A DNA stretch of 64,000 bases from Symbiodinium microadriaticum (GCA_001939145.1 LSRX01000501.1:257932-321931); one strand, 5' to 3'. Shown: positions 39,171 through 51,632, numbered from the stretch's first letter. Program-made: numbers and translations. The notes: generated from the letters alone by a model not told the origin.

Positions 39171-39899
39171 TGATGTGTACAGGGTTTGAAAGGATTCCAA
39201 CCATTTCAACTGATGTCCAAGATTCCAGAGATGTTCGAAGCATTTCCAATGGATGTTCAGAGGATTCCCGGTTTATCAGGGGGCGTACGGTAGGTGTCCA
39301 AGGTTCACGGGTGTCTAGGCTCAAGAACTGGCGGTCCTCTGTTTTTGATCATTTGAGACTTTACGTAGGGTTTTTAAGTTGGGATTCATCTCTAGGCGGC
39401 AGCGCCTAAAGCACAGGCTTTCCAAAGCATTGAGATCTTTCTAATAAATGCCCTTCCAAATACCACAAAAACCCTCACAAACTCAGAATTCAATGACAAC
39501 ATTACCGGTTAATTTCAAATCCCTTTGATGAAATCCATCTACACTTTGCAGATTCCCATAATTGGGGTGGAAATGTGGTGTAGTGTCGGCGGTTGTTGTA
39601 AAGGAGGTGTCAAAACAACAGACGGGGCTCCAGTGTTTGTCTGTACCAGCAGGCAGAGACAAAGTCCTGATTTCAATGGGGCCCGTCTCTCTACCTGCTG
39701 CTACTAGTTTACGAGTAGAGTCTGTTGCTTTGACCCCCCCTTTTGCAACAACCACCCAGCCACTCACCCAGCCTACGCCGCATTTCTATCATGGCGCAGA
39801 TGCTGTGTAAACCATGGCTTGCACTCCCCAAACCTCTACAGGCACTCTTTGCGGTCGCCGGAAGCATTCCCAAATGTTTCTAGTTTTGTCTGTACCAAC

Positions 39900-39996
39900 A
39901 AGGTGCAAACAAAAACAACAACAGCAATCACAACTACCACAACAACCACAACAAACACCACAACCACCGCAACCACAACCACAACGACGACGGCGA
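39900..39996. repeat. (CAA)n/(CCA)n microsatellite
   Basis: Interrupted CAA/CCA trinucleotides. Confidence 0.85.
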
Positions 39997-40218
39997 AGAC
40001 GATGTCCAGTGCCCGCTAGGCCAGACATCGAAACAAGTATGTTATGCAAGACATACTTCTGCCTGTGCATTCCACGTATCACAAAACGGACTTTAATGGC
40101 ACCTCGCGGTGATTGCTCGAGTCGGAGGTTGCCTGACGGATTTGAGCGAGCGTGCTCCAAATGAAGGTGAGTGGGGGCAGGGGCTTGTGGTGGTTCCCCC
40201 TGCTGCAGTAGAGCTGCT

Positions 40219-41358
40219 CTGGACGTCGAAATGCCATGTCTTGGCTCCGGTCTGGCCCGGACGAATCATGTTCACAGCCTCTGCAAGGACTCGGTGACTA
40301 GGCAAGAACCGTGGGCTGCACGATCGTGCGCCTCGCTTCCGTAGCGGACCGTGCTGGCTCCGAGGAGCTGCGCTGCCAGGCATCCCAAGGGGTTCTGGTC
40401 CTCAGAGGTCCGAGTCTGGCTTCTGTGGGTTGGGCTGTGAACATGTGCGCGCGAGCAGTTGCAAAGACAAGGCATTGCGGCTTGAAGGGCATGGAGCACG
40501 AAGCTCGCGAATGCCTCCGAATCCATCCACACATTGCGGGCTGAGACTGCCTGACCGACACAACAAGAGTCGTCTCTTCGTGATCTGGTGTGTGCTCCTG
40601 CTATACTGGGGTCGATTAGTGCATTCTGCACATTAAGGGGTCACTTGCTGCTGCTATCCGTGGCTGCCGTCTCATTCCGGGTGAGTGCGACTTTCTGCGA
40701 CGAAGGCGCCCACTGGTGTCGGTCGGATAACACCCGTGGCTGCAAAAAGCCTCAGGAACAGGACCCTAGCACCAAAAAGACAGAACCACTCAAGCCCCTT
40801 GCTGTGCTGCATAGACATCCTACACACACACACACACTCACTCGCTGTTGTCATGAAGAACCTGTCCTGAATATCCCAGATGCTGATGCAATCCAGCCCT
40901 GAACCAACTTCGCAACAGGAGTCGGCCCTACCCACTGCCACGAAGCACTGAATCTCTCGGAAGAGTCGATGCACAGCCTCAACTGGAATGGCCTGAAGTC
41001 TTGAAGGGTGCCAGGATAACTTCTCGCGAAAATTCTCCAGCTCATACATTTTCCAAATCCACGCCTGTCGCAGAATCAGGAAGCCCTGGCGCTCGAAGTC
41101 AGCCAGACTTGTCTTTGGCAGAGACAAACATGGCAGGTCGAGATCTGCCAGGCGAATGTCTGGACATGAAAGCTCCTTGCGCACATAGTCATAGTCGGCA
41201 GCTTCGAAGCCAGGTCGGTAAAACCATTCCGGCCTTTGGAATGCGGCGCCAAGGAACAGCGCCAAGGTGCCCCCGACTCCGAAAAATGCACGGCCAGCAG
41301 ACATCTGTTGCACAGCTCGAGCGCATGGAATCGATGACCGTATAGAACCGTGCTTCAT
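40219..41358 (-). CDS. Phytanoyl-CoA dioxygenase (PhyH)-like protein
   Basis: Exon 1 (41358-41065) starts MKHGSIRSSIPCARA, has an N-terminal hydrophobic segment near residues 25-40 (AFFGVGGTLALFLGAAF, a likely signal anchor) and ends DFERQGFLILRQ. Exon 2 (40992-40932) continues AIPVEAVHRLFREIQ. Exon 3 (40400-40332) has LGCLAAQLLGASTVRY. Exon 4 (from 40278 to about 40219) has NMIRPGQTGAKTWHFDVQ, which contains the iron-binding HxD. This order matches PhyH-family Fe(II)/2-oxoglutarate oxygenases. Donors after exons 1 and 3 are GC, after exon 2 GT; phases agree for exons 1-2 and 3-4. At least one exon between 2 and 3, and the distal His and Arg exons, are missing. Substrate cannot be told. Confidence 0.7.
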
Positions 41359-41661
41359 GGGGGTAGCGTGGTTTCAACGTGGTTCGGCCGCTACGATCAT
41401 GTTGCTCAGTGATCTGCTTCGTCAAGTAGACAAGCCCCTTGAGCAACATTGAGTAGGTTGCTTTTCAAGCCTCTGCCAGCATCGACTTGTGAGTCAATCG
41501 GCCCGCTCCATACATGTCCAAGACGAGATTTTATGTGCCCGAATACCGAATGAGGATACTATCAATTTTGAAGATTATTTGAGAACGACACAATGGCAGC
41601 CGTACTGAACGAGGGCTGGGACATCAGGTTCAATATCAAGTCAAATGAAGTGCCACTGTGC

Positions 41662-41971
41662 CTTCAGGAGCTCAACCTGGTTGTCGTGGAGCTGAAGCTT
41701 GCACTCCAGGCATTCCACCAGCGTCGCCTTCGTTGCGTGAGTATGGAACACCCTAGCACCCTGCGGCCCTGTAAACGACGGCCTCGATGCCTTCGAAACA
41801 GCCGGCGAGAACAGTAAAGCGGACACAAGAACTTTCAACTTGAGTGCCTTCAGCTCTTGACTCGGGACGTCCACCGGCTGAATTGTCTTTACCGCGTCCA
41901 GCATCTGCTGAAGGTCCTGACCAAGCAGGCAGATAAGAAGCCAGCCATCCTTGTCCCCAAAAGTCACATTC
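41662..41971 (-). CDS. Coiled-coil protein exons, unknown gene
   Basis: Two phase-matched exons: 41971-41848 (NVTFGDKDGWLLICLLG ... VDVPSQELK) and 41727-41662 (ATLVECLECKLQLHDNQ). Both start after AG|G and both end at AAG|GC donors; the intron between them is 120 nt. The peptides are amphipathic and helical. A similar exon start at 43349 (VQRTIAARQLKDAKAKSKE) may belong to the same gene. Function unknown; it lies upstream of the dioxygenase gene on the same strand. Confidence 0.5.
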
Positions 41972-44900
41972 CTATACATGGATCATCGACGCAGCAATCT
42001 GCTGCGAGTTCAGCCGGCGCGCCTTTGTCACGGCGATGATTTTTCTTATGCTTTCGTTCGCATTGGAACTGAAGTCCTTCACGGAATACCTGGACGGACA
42101 CTGGATGAACACAAGCACCCATACAAAATGATGCGGAAACCCCACTGTGCCACTTCCTCTCGCTCACGGCCCGAACAGGTTTTGAATCAACAACGACAGC
42201 GCGACGACGGTGGCAAGGAGCCTTTCTCAACCTTTTTGACTGCTGCGACGTCGCGGCATCATGTAACCCACGGACTTGTAGATGCACTGTCTGACGGGTG
42301 ATGACACTTTACGAGAGCGTGCCGCATTTTACTTGCGTACTTCCATGTCCTTGCTGCATGTCCCTAGAGTCCTGGAAGCAACCCCACAACACTTAGATCC
42401 ACGAGTCAAAAACTCGGAATATCGGTTACACCGATGCATCTGGTGTCCTCTTCATCACCAGTGTCTTGGCTAGAAGATTCTCCACGATGCATCCGAAACC
42501 GCTTCTTGCAGCACGGCACACGATGCACTGCCTCGTCTCATAGTCACATTGCTGCTTCCAGATGGCCATCAAGCGGTCGAGCGGTGGCCAAGTTTTTGTT
42601 CATCAGAACAGCAGCTCATTCTTTTACGCCTCCTCGACAGAAAGAGGAACTGCGTCCGGCACGGGCGGCTTGGCGGGGACCGGACGCTTTGCCCCTTGCC
42701 TTCGTCTCCACAGTTGGGCTTCCCTTCATCGCAGCTAAGGATTTAATCCAACACCTCCATTGGAGACAAGTCGGAGCGCTTCGCAGCTGCACTTGATAAG
42801 CCTTTCGTGAAGGGACCAGACTCGGCCGGGGCTTGCTTCGGATGCTTCAGCGTAGGTCTTCGCAGGCAATCCTTTGATCGCTGGCTTTTGCACCTTGGGG
42901 CTTTGGTGTCGACGCCTTCGCCATCTTGTCCTGGAACGCACCCTCCCACAGCTGTCATGTGCTGCTTCTTGTGCAAGCTGTTGCCGGAAGACTTCGACGG
43001 CCGCCAGTCAAATGCACAACTTCTGCAGTCTTTTCTCAAGGCGTGCTTTCGCTCATTTCCTGGGAGGTCTCCTGCTGTGGCAGCCCGTGAAGAGTTCACT
43101 CGACTCTCGGGTCAGGGTGCCTCTTCCGGTCGGAAAACGAAACATGCCAATCGCCTTCTACTCTTGAGCATTACGTCTTACGCTATCCATGTGAAGTTTG
43201 AGGCGGTTGCTTCTGAGACAACTGGGGTTGGACAACTGATGAACCTTCTGACACGCGCAGACAACAATGCATACGACAGGGCACGCCACAATCTCTTTGG
43301 ATTTTGCTTTGGCGTCCTTCAGCTGGCGCGCTGCAATCGTGCGCTGTACCTCTGCACATTGGTGGCACAACAACAAGCCAGAGTTTACTGGCAGGAATCC
43401 ACCACGATCATGAGACGTCCACAGCCAACAGTCATGTAATGTAAGAGGCGACTGACTTATTCTCGGATACACAATCACCCAGCATAACCTGAACTGAAGC
43501 CACTCAAATCCACTGAAAATGTGCAACCACATTTCGGCCGCATGCGGACTTGCAATCTGCACCAAGCCAACGATTTATGGGCACGCCTGTGTTGCAAGCT
43601 CTGAACACCAAGACTACGTCACGGCAGGCCTTTTCTCTTCTCAGACGGCATTCGTCAATGAACATGCAAAGGATGAAGCGTACATTCCTGGCAGAGATCA
43701 GTGGCCACCATGCTCATCGAGACGTCTTCAATCACATGGGCACTTCCCAGACCTGCACCCCTGCACCCCATGCAGCCCATGTGCACAACGTTGACAGACT
43801 TGTAACCTGGCACAATCGTCCTCGTCCCTGGCATCTGCTGCGTCCGTTTGAGTTCTGTCACCGCCGCCGTGACCAAGGCGTCCAGATGCCTTCCGAAGGG
43901 CCGAAGCTACGCTCTGCTCCAAGTGACTTGCAAATCAGCCATGATGAAAGGTGTGTCTTAACAACTCCGATGCGACAGCTCCATTGTCCATGGAATGAAA
44001 CCCCTCACCTAAGTGAACCAGGCCTTTCCGCTCGGTGGAGACGCTCAGGCTCAACCTGGCCGAATCTGGCCGAGGTAGAGCTTGAAACAAGCCGTTGAAG
44101 CATGCTGCTCTGGACCCCGCCCGCACCCCTGACAATTTCATAGTGCCAAATGTGCTAACTATCATTCATGAGCATACCACATTGCTCTGCTCTGCTGCGT
44201 TCTTCAATGGCACTCCATCTGTGGCGGAAACGGATACGAAAAAGGGCCAGAAACAGCTCAGCGTTGCGCAGCAAAATGCTAACTTCCTCAAGGCATCGCA
44301 TCTACGAGTCCGGGCCTGGCCTCGAGATCCTTGGCAACATGGGGAGCGGTTTCGGGATGTTTCGGGTATCAGTTTCTTGGGGGGATTGAAGATGCCATCG
44401 CCTCTCCGAAGGCTTCGTGTCCAACTGGGCTGATGAGATTGTGAGGCGTGCTGCTACCGACAAACACTGCATTGCTCAAACGGCGCTCAACAGTTCATCT
44501 AAGTCTATCTCTAGTGACTCTTGTGAGAATCAGGATCATTAATCGTTTCTCTTACGTTCTTTCCATTTCCGGCGATACTTCCAGGGCAGCTCCGTGTTGA
44601 GTGTACGACTAGCCATGCTCAGGTCAGGGACGTCAGGGTCAGTCACGGGTCGAGGCTGACTGTCAGAACAGACGGACTTGAGGAGTGCATCAGTCGATTC
44701 GAGGACTAGGCCTAGAATCCGCAGACACAACGACACGAAAGCTTGAGCGCCGATAATTTCGAAACGAGAACACTTCCGAGGCAAGGAGGCACCAGGGCAG
44801 TTCAAAAGGCTCACGCCGTGGCCGTGCCCTTCCTGCTTCCTGGGTGTCCGGCATCATGGATGGTCGCCCCCGGCTTGTCAGGATGCTTGTCGTTGTTCTG

Positions 44901-45648
44901 GCCGGCATGGAGCAACAGCTGACCAGATTATGAAAAAATAATATATATATATATATATACATAATTATATTTATTTATTTCTCTATTTATATTTATGTGT
45001 GTAATATGCATGGTACTGGTAGTACCGTCAGATGACCATTACCATGTCCTGTTGGTTTTTCAGAGCCACTGAAACTCGGCGGGCCGGCCACGATGTGAGA
45101 ATCCTGCGGGAGGTCGTAGGGCTGACCATGCTTGATGTTCAGTAGGTGATTCCACCACTCCTGGCATTCAAGATTCAGGGATATTCAGGGTCTGCGACTG
45201 TTCTGGGTTTCGAGAATCACTCTTGCACCAAGCAGGCAAGGATCACGCGAGATCCATGCACACTGCGAACAGAGCGATGATGCACAGCATACACCAACTC
45301 GTCGCGACGTGCCACACCGCATCATCGCTTTTGGATTCTTACTCTCCCACCACTAAAGCAGCGCAGCGGCATTGTGACTTAGCCGGACTTGTAGGGCTTG
45401 CTGTGTGGGCTTAAGAGATTTCAGCACCCCGCCGGTTCTGTTGCGTGTTGCAAGAGTGAAGCTGATCTTTCCGTGATCCGTGCGTGCCTCCATCAAAGAA
45501 TATCATGCCTATTCCTGCACAGCGATTACACGATCAGCTGCAGCTGAAAACTGCATCAAACAACCTGCGACGCAGCAGCATGGGTAGAGATCGGTTCAGC
45601 GACACAGGAGCATGGGTTGAGATCCGCTCAGCGCACTTCTAGCAGCAA
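41972..45648. other. Unresolved region
   Basis: A minus-strand exon candidate at 43349 is noted above. Another frame ends near 42743 with KRSDLSPMEVLD. 44938-44960 is a TA run. Long plus-strand frames (42807-43439) show no domain and I take them as chance. Confidence 0.35.
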
Positions 45649-46889
45649 TCATGGTTGGTCATCATCTCGCGACGGTGATGAAAACGAAGTAATGCCTTTG
45701 GGTTCAAAGCTTTCCCCGGGACCCGTGGCGGCCTGAGTCTTTTCCATGATCTTGCGCATTTCATCAATGCCCTTAAAGATCTCGATCTCCTCCTCTTCCT
45801 CCTTGTTGCCAGGTGCTGCAACTCCCTAGGGGTGTACACTTAAAGTCTGGAAGTTTGACAATGACAAGCCTGATCTGCGCTGCTCCCTGCCCAAAAACCG
45901 CTGAAGGCCGTGGACTAAAACCCCCCAGTCTCTCCTGGCCGCCGTCTTCTTGCATCGTCTCAAAGCGGCCAAACGTCGTCTCGCTGTCTTGGCCCTGGGC
46001 ATGTGACGAATCCGCATCTCAAGTCCTGTGAGCACTCTGGAATAGGGGGCTTTTTTTGGGACACCTTTTTCCGACTGCATGTCTGCGGTAGGAGAGCCCC
46101 ATGGGGCAGGCACTTGGCAGACGTACATCCGCCCACTGTGCAAGCAAACATCTCGTTCCCTGTTTTGGGCACGTTATTTTCCGGACCTGAACTTAGGTCT
46201 GCTGCAGAGCACAGGACGCTTCAAAGGCTCGCGCCCGTGGACATGCGAAGCCTGGGGCATGGACACGAATGTGAGCGATGATGGTCTTGCCATCGAAAAC
46301 CTCCAGCTTTCGTACCTCCAACTTTGACGTTGAATCATTCAATATTGGTGCTGCAAAGCTAAGACACGTACTGAAATTTAAAAATGCTTGGCTCCAGCAG
46401 CTGACACAACCCCAGAGCTCCACGACAAGAGCAATCCTTGACCGCACACCAAAAGTCTCCGGAGCTTACGAACCTTTTTTGAACGACATGGAGGCCTGTA
46501 CGAGCCTGTGCGCAGGATGCAATTGCAGCACCTGAAGCCTTTTGAAACGTTGCGTGCAATGTACCAACGGCTTTTTGCTCCGAGGTGCCCGAGTCTCTTG
46601 GAGCAGAGTCAGCTTCAAGGGCCATTCCGCGATCTTAGTTTGCGATTCCAATGCCAACGAACAATCCGACACATGCACGCCAGCTACTCAACAAGGACAT
46701 GCCTGGCTCATGCCAGCGACCATCTCTGTCCTTCAGTCAGTCCAGCGGCCTGCTTTTTCGCTGTCTCGTCCTCGAAACCAAGGATATTGTCCTGGCTCGC
46801 TTTGACATGATAAGAAACGATAAGAGCATATGGCATAGACGCATGTCGGAAATACGACGTGCCCTCAATGTGGGAGTTGTGTGGAATGT
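45649..46889 (-). CDS. Multi-exon gene of unknown function
   Basis: Exon 46889-46750 (TTGCAG|AC ... AAGCAG|GC) encodes IPHNSHIEGTSYFRHASMPY and then SQDNILGFEDETAKKQ. Exon 46350-46252 (GCAG|CA ... CCCAG|GC) encodes LEVRKLEVFDGKTIIAHIR. The last exon, 45825-45649 (CCTAG|GG to a TGA), encodes a Glu run (NKEEEEEIEIFKGIDEMRK) and ends SRDDDQP. Donors of the first two are GC, and each exon keeps a single open frame. Frames near 46600 and 45890 may be further exons. No family recognised. It could be the distal part of the RCC1 gene upstream on the same strand or a separate gene. Confidence 0.45.
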
Positions 46890-47037
46890 CTGCAATCCGA
46901 GAGCAAGTGAGCGGATTTGACAACGCCTTTGACAAAGCCGGACAGCATCAGGCAGTATCACCATCGGTAATGCAATAAGCGAGACACGCTCTCCAAGCCG
47001 GGTAGTCGTCTTGGTTGTTGCTTGGGGGGGTGAGGGG

Positions 47038-47178
47038 CGAAACAGGGAAAGGGAAGGGGCGTAACAGGGAAGGCCGAACAGGGAACGTGTGGGCTGTAAC
47101 GGGGAAAACTTCGAGGCTGTAGCGGGGAAGCCCCTCCCCTGAAACAGAGAAGGAAGCACGGGCGTAACAAGGAAGGTA
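47038..47178 (+). repeat. Array of GTAACAGGGAAG-like words
   Basis: Seven variants of CGTAACAGGGAAGG lie about 15-25 bp apart on the plus strand. Three variants of the same word lie at about 48400-48475 on the minus strand. Confidence 0.8.
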
Positions 47179-47284
47179 CGCTCCTTTAGAGCAGGCATCC
47201 TGGTTTCGATAACTGCTGCGCCAAGTACGCTGCTTGAGCACAGGAAAGGCCTGTACAGTTTGGAAATAGACATGTCGCACAAAA

Positions 47285-47460
47285 GCGTAGCTGCAAGACG
47301 ATGCATGTTTTCGTCCCTTCCCCTACTCTCAGTCAAGAGGAATGCAAGCCAGATGCGTATGTGCAAGACCATGCATGTTTGCGAAGTTTTGCTCTACTCC
47401 TAATCGCAAGGAAACCAAGGAAGAGGCGTATCTGCGAGACGATGCAGGTTCTGCAGGAAG
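47285..47460 (+). repeat. 70 bp tandem repeat, about 2.5 copies
   Basis: Units beginning GCGTA(G/T)(C/G)TGCAAGACGATGCA start at 47285, 47355 and 47426 and are diverged from each other. Confidence 0.75.
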
Positions 47461-47605
47461 CATTACGAAGTTGATGCCTGCTGTGCTGTGGTGCAGTACT
47501 GAAGGTTAACAAGGCATCACAAGGCATGCGATACAACGGTTCGCGAGACTGCAGGGACTGCCGGGGTCTGCAAGTGAAGGAACTACAGGATGGCCGCTCG
47601 GCCTC

Positions 47606-48520
47606 TTAGCCTTGCGACCGCTTGCGCTTCGGGCCCCAGCGTTTGCGGCGCCACGATGGCAGCATGTCCGCGGCGCTTTTGCGTCCGTGGTTTCCCAGCA
47701 TTCCGCTGAGCCATGTTTGCAAGACTTGGAGGCTCTTGCAACTATTGGCTTGGCAAAGGGAGCGCGTTATCTGCGGCTTCCACTCGACCTCCACGCCATC
47801 ACTGTGCCTTCGGTAGGTCACGGTCTTCGGCATCATGGCTTGCATAGTCTGCACCCAGTTTCGTGCCTCTTCCTCAAGCCAACCGGGACTCTTAGTGAGC
47901 TCGCGGCCTGCCCGGCGTAGCGCCAGCCACGCTCGGGCGTTTGCTGCCAATGGAAGTTGGGCATCCGGAAGTTTCTGCTGCGACCAGGACAATCGCTGCA
48001 AGCCCTTATCCATGGCGGCAATGTAACTAGAAACGTGCGCCAATGCCAACTCCCCAAAATGGGGATCTGCATCAGCAGTTCACGTGCGTCGCGGATGCTG
48101 CGGCACTGGACGAGGGCGGTCACTGGGCGTTCCTGTGGCTGGCGCCAGTAGGGCAGCAGGATGGATCGATGAGATTTCCCAGCTGGTGGCCGCTGCATGC
48201 ACGGTTCCAGCGTCCCCCAATTGTGGACCATGCTGCAAAGCGAAGTCGTATAGCTTCGGCAAAATGCCAGGGTCCGTGAGGTCGGCGTCCGGGTGTGCCA
48301 CGAAGAATTGCAGCAATATTTTGGACCGCGTGCTCAAAATGAAGACAGCGGCCACGAACATTGCCGCGACCGCGAGCCCTGCATGGGGGTTTAGGGCGTC
48401 TTCCCTGTTACGGGCTGCAGGCCTTTCTCTGTAACTGGCTGGACGGCTTTCTGTGTTACTTGTGTGTGTTTCGACTCCTGTTTCTCTGTTTGGTGGTTTA
48501 CTCTTGCTTGGGGTGGCCAT
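47606..48520 (-). CDS. Intronless ORF with one membrane helix, two frameshifts
   Basis: From an ATG at 48520 (MATPSKSKPPNRETG) the frame has a polar N-terminus, one membrane helix (GLAVAAMFVAAVFILS), then PDADLTDPGILPKLYDFA. The most protein-like continuation shifts frame at a GGGGG run near 48220 (reading RSILLPYWRQPQERP and IRDARELLMQIPIL) and shifts back at a GGGG run near 48060 (ALAHVSSYIAAMDKG). It ends in a very basic tail (RRKRWGPKRKR) at 47606. Without the shifts the original frame meets one TGA. The two shifts cancel, so sequencing errors in G runs or pseudogene decay are both possible. It starts 30 bases from an RCC1 exon. No homologue recognised. Confidence 0.45.
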
Positions 48521-48549
48521 GCTCCCGCTGAATGTCCACGGCTGCAGTC

Positions 48550-50077
48550 CTTGTTCTCACCCCAGCCGAAGACTGTGCCGTTGGTGGACAGTGCGAAGGT
48601 CGAGTTCCTAAACAGTGGGCGCAAGTGGCTCAAAGACCAGGGATGTCTGCAGCTGCTAAGAATCGGGCTTCACCACTACGATTTGGACGATCTGTTCGTT
48701 GGCCAGGGCATCTACCTGAGGAAATGAGGAAATGACGGCACTCCAGCGAAATGTTTCGCGCACGGATTCGGGCTCAAGATTATTCAGGATCCCCTCACAA
48801 GTGCACCTGCCCAGCCTTGCAAGGGATGTATGATGTGTTTTGGTTGCCGTTGCCAAGCTGGCCCTTCTGTCCGGTGCCCCAGCAGAAGACCTGGGCAAAT
48901 AATCTTGCGAACACAGAGATCACCTCTTTCCAAAGCGAGCATCACAAGGTCCGCGCCTCCCCCCCTGTAGTTAGTGCCACAACATGCTCTGTACCCATCT
49001 GGATGTCCATGACCTCAGACAGACCGACGGGCAAACAAGGCTGAGCACATGCGACTGCCCCTTTTGTCCCCAGCAACGCTGTCTCAAACCCGGCCGGAAG
49101 GGTGAACATGGATAGTATGAAACAAGAGAAATGCAACCCAGCATTGACTTTTTCCCTGCGTCTGAGATCGAATCACATCTATTGTTGCTAAGTCGGCGAC
49201 CTCCTTGAGCGAGGCAATCTGCGGTCAGGGTGCGCAACTTCAACGATCAAGTGGCTTCCGGTGCAGAGTAGTCTGCGTGCAACAGTCCGAGATTTGTGTC
49301 ACGGCCCAGTCAAGCTCAGTGAATGGAAATGGAAAGTTCCTGTCAGGTCCCTTGCAGGGAGGATCCTGGCTTTCTGGTTCGTGACTATTCCCCTGCGCTT
49401 CGAAGGGCTCGGCTCTCCGTCCCCATTCGGACCTCTTGAGGCACGTCTTGGTTCATCACCGGCGCTCCGGTGTCCTCTGAGAAACCTTAATGGCCATCGT
49501 CTTCGCTCCTACAATACCTGTCAGTCTAGTTCGTTCTGATAATGGCTGTGTTCCGGACCCAAGCCAAGACATCCGCTCTTCAAATCCTTGCCCCAGGAGA
49601 CGACCTGGCAAAAAGCTCCCCAGACTGCTGTGTGTTTAGACAAAAAATCTCAGTCGTCACACCGTCACACCTTGCCATTCTCGGTGAGGCCGATGACGAA
49701 GCTCTCTCCAAGGACCTGCACTGCACAGGGTGAACATGCGACAGAGAGACTTGATGACCAAATTGGTCTAAACACTCCAGAGCTTCTTGAGCTGCCGGCG
49801 ACTTTCTTAAGCTGCTGTGCCACCTCGAAGAGCATGGTGTCACATGATGTGTTTCGACGATCAAACGTTCCGGACATACCGACACAAGCTCGTCGTAGTC
49901 TTGTACCACTGCACACCGAATCAAGGGTCCGACCTTCTTGGTGAGGAAGGGCTTCGAGATCACCCTGCCAGCAGGTTCTGGTCATGGCCTACATCACGGT
50001 CGCCTCTTTCGGCGGGGCTCGCCTGTTCTTCCAGGTGCCCCAAAGGAAGAAGTTGTTTTGAGCCGCTGCCATGATGC
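48550..50077 (-). CDS. RCC1-repeat (beta-propeller) protein
   Basis: Minus-strand exons carry RCC1 blade motifs (xxALTxxGxVxxWGxxxxGQLG). 50077-50023: AAAQNNFFLWGTWKNR; 49964-49880: VISKPFLTKKVGPLIRC; about 49720-49671: VLGESFVIGLTENGK; about 49078-48957: MDIQMGTEHVVALTTGGE; 48890-48816: VFCWGTGQKGQLGNGNQN; 48607-48550: FALSTNGTVFGWGENK. Exons 1-2 join in phase across a 58 nt GC-AG intron, and the fourth and fifth join across a 66 nt GC-AG intron to give a textbook repeat. The last donor would be AAG|GA, a rare type. RCC1 proteins act as nucleotide-exchange factors or scaffolds; which is meant here cannot be told. Some exons are missing, and the intronless ORF at 47.6-48.5 kb begins straight after the last visible blade. 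Confidence 0.75.
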
Positions 50078-50744
50078 CTGGGAGCTCCGTTCCGTTTGAG
50101 CTTGTAACTTCGAACTTGAAACCCACGTAATTAAAGGTTCGGAGCCCAGATCCTTCCGGCTTTCCAGAATCAACACAAGGCTGAATCATCGAAGGCTAGG
50201 AAGCTGCCCTCGTGTCCTCCTGTCCCCTTCTTCGAAGCTTCGGCTGTCGAGGTGCTGGACAAAAAGCTCGCGGCTTCGGAGCTCGCACGAAGGATGTGAT
50301 GTCCGTTCGACAACAACGTGTGCTATCTGTCATTGCAAAGACCACCTTCTCGTTCCTAAAGCATCAGTAGTGGGCCGGTCTGGTTCGGAAGTCATCGTGA
50401 TTTTCTGCTGCTTACAAGCTGGCAAAGCCAGAGGCCAGTTGCGAATAGCAACACTGCGCTGAGCGACCAAACTCACGGTCGGCCGTCCCTAAAACAACTG
50501 GTGGCAGAGTTCCTCGATGCTTCCATCCTTACCAACCTCTACGACTCTACAACGAACCAAAACATGAAACCCGGCCTGAGCTCAAAGTCGGGCCCTAGGA
50601 CACTGAACGGCTTAGACAGTCAGCATGTCGTAGTCCTGCTCGCGGGCCGCGACTTTTCTTGCCCCCACGCAAGTATGCAACGCGCTCACTTCGCCGCCTT
50701 TGCCGGTGAGAAGGCAGAGCCAAGTGTAAGGGAGAGCATGCGAA

Positions 50745-50850
50745 TACATACATACAGTTACACACAGTTACATACATGCATGCATGCATGCATGCATACA
50801 TACATACACACGGACAGGTGGACTGACTGACTGACTGGCTGGCTGGCTGA
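50745..50850. repeat. Compound tetranucleotide microsatellite
   Basis: ATAC, TGCA/CATG, then CTGA and CTGG runs in succession. Confidence 0.85.
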
Positions 50851-51358
50851 TCTCGGGTGCAGGTGTGAGCCTACATACTGCATGTAATGCATGTGCCCGT
50901 ATACAAGCTTTCTCGCATGTATAGTCAAACGGTTGCAGATGAAAACGTGCAACTGTCCATGTTGCCTGTTAGCTGCACCGCGCATACCGAGAAAATGCAT
51001 TCAGGTCCAGAGTCCAAATGTCGAACAAATTCCAACCTTACCTCGAGCGCGTGAGACAAACACAGTGGGCCTTCTCTCCGGGCCAGATACAGTGCACGTG
51101 AAATCCCTTGCTTTAGAGCGCTCCTGTATACTACCGGAAGAGTTTGTAAAAATCTGACCACCTCTTCAGCACTCTGAGGCTAGAACTGCAGCGCCTGACG
51201 CCTCAGTGACAAGCATGACATGAAACTATCTCACAAGTCGATGACTGCACGGTACAGGGATCTATCAGGGTCCCTGACCAACCGTCCATTTTCAGTTTTT
51301 TTTTCTCTTGGGCTCAGCTTGAAGGGCCTTAGGCCACGCGGCCCTGTGACTAACATTA

Positions 51359-51390
<32 letters not shown>

Positions 51391-51632
51391 NCACATGTGG
51401 TTGCAGTGCTACTACCCTAAATACACCTACCTAGTCATTGTGTCTTGTGGAGCCGTGGGGCAAGCTTGTAATTACCCTGAAGCTCCAGCGCGAAGCGCAG
51501 GTGGGTTCTTGTACGGGCTGATGCATGAGGCCAACTTGCAGCGAACCAGGGTAATAATATCTATATTATATATAATATATAATATAATAATATATATATA
51601 TATATACATATATACATATATATATATATATT
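51359..51632. repeat. Two (TA)n tracts with an assembly N
   Basis: TA runs at 51359-51390 (followed by N at 51391) and 51561-51632. Confidence 0.85.

Larger units (their letters stand above)
36265..40218. other. Intergenic, repeats
   Basis: Telomere-like words at 37000-37150 (CCTAAAATCC, ACCCTAAAACC), CAC/CAA microsatellites at 39105-39170 and 39900-39996. No gene supported, though later exons of the dioxygenase gene could lie here. Confidence 0.45.

Noticed and set aside
38818..39324. Cys/Gly-rich minus-strand frame
   Set aside because: Produced by the CAC/CAA microsatellite.
39321..39335. Second spliced-leader relict (GGCTCAAG)
   Set aside because: Only eight bases match; the preceding CCATTTT part is absent.
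42807..43439. 210-codon plus-strand frame
   Set aside because: No domain, and overlapped by more protein-like minus-strand stretches.
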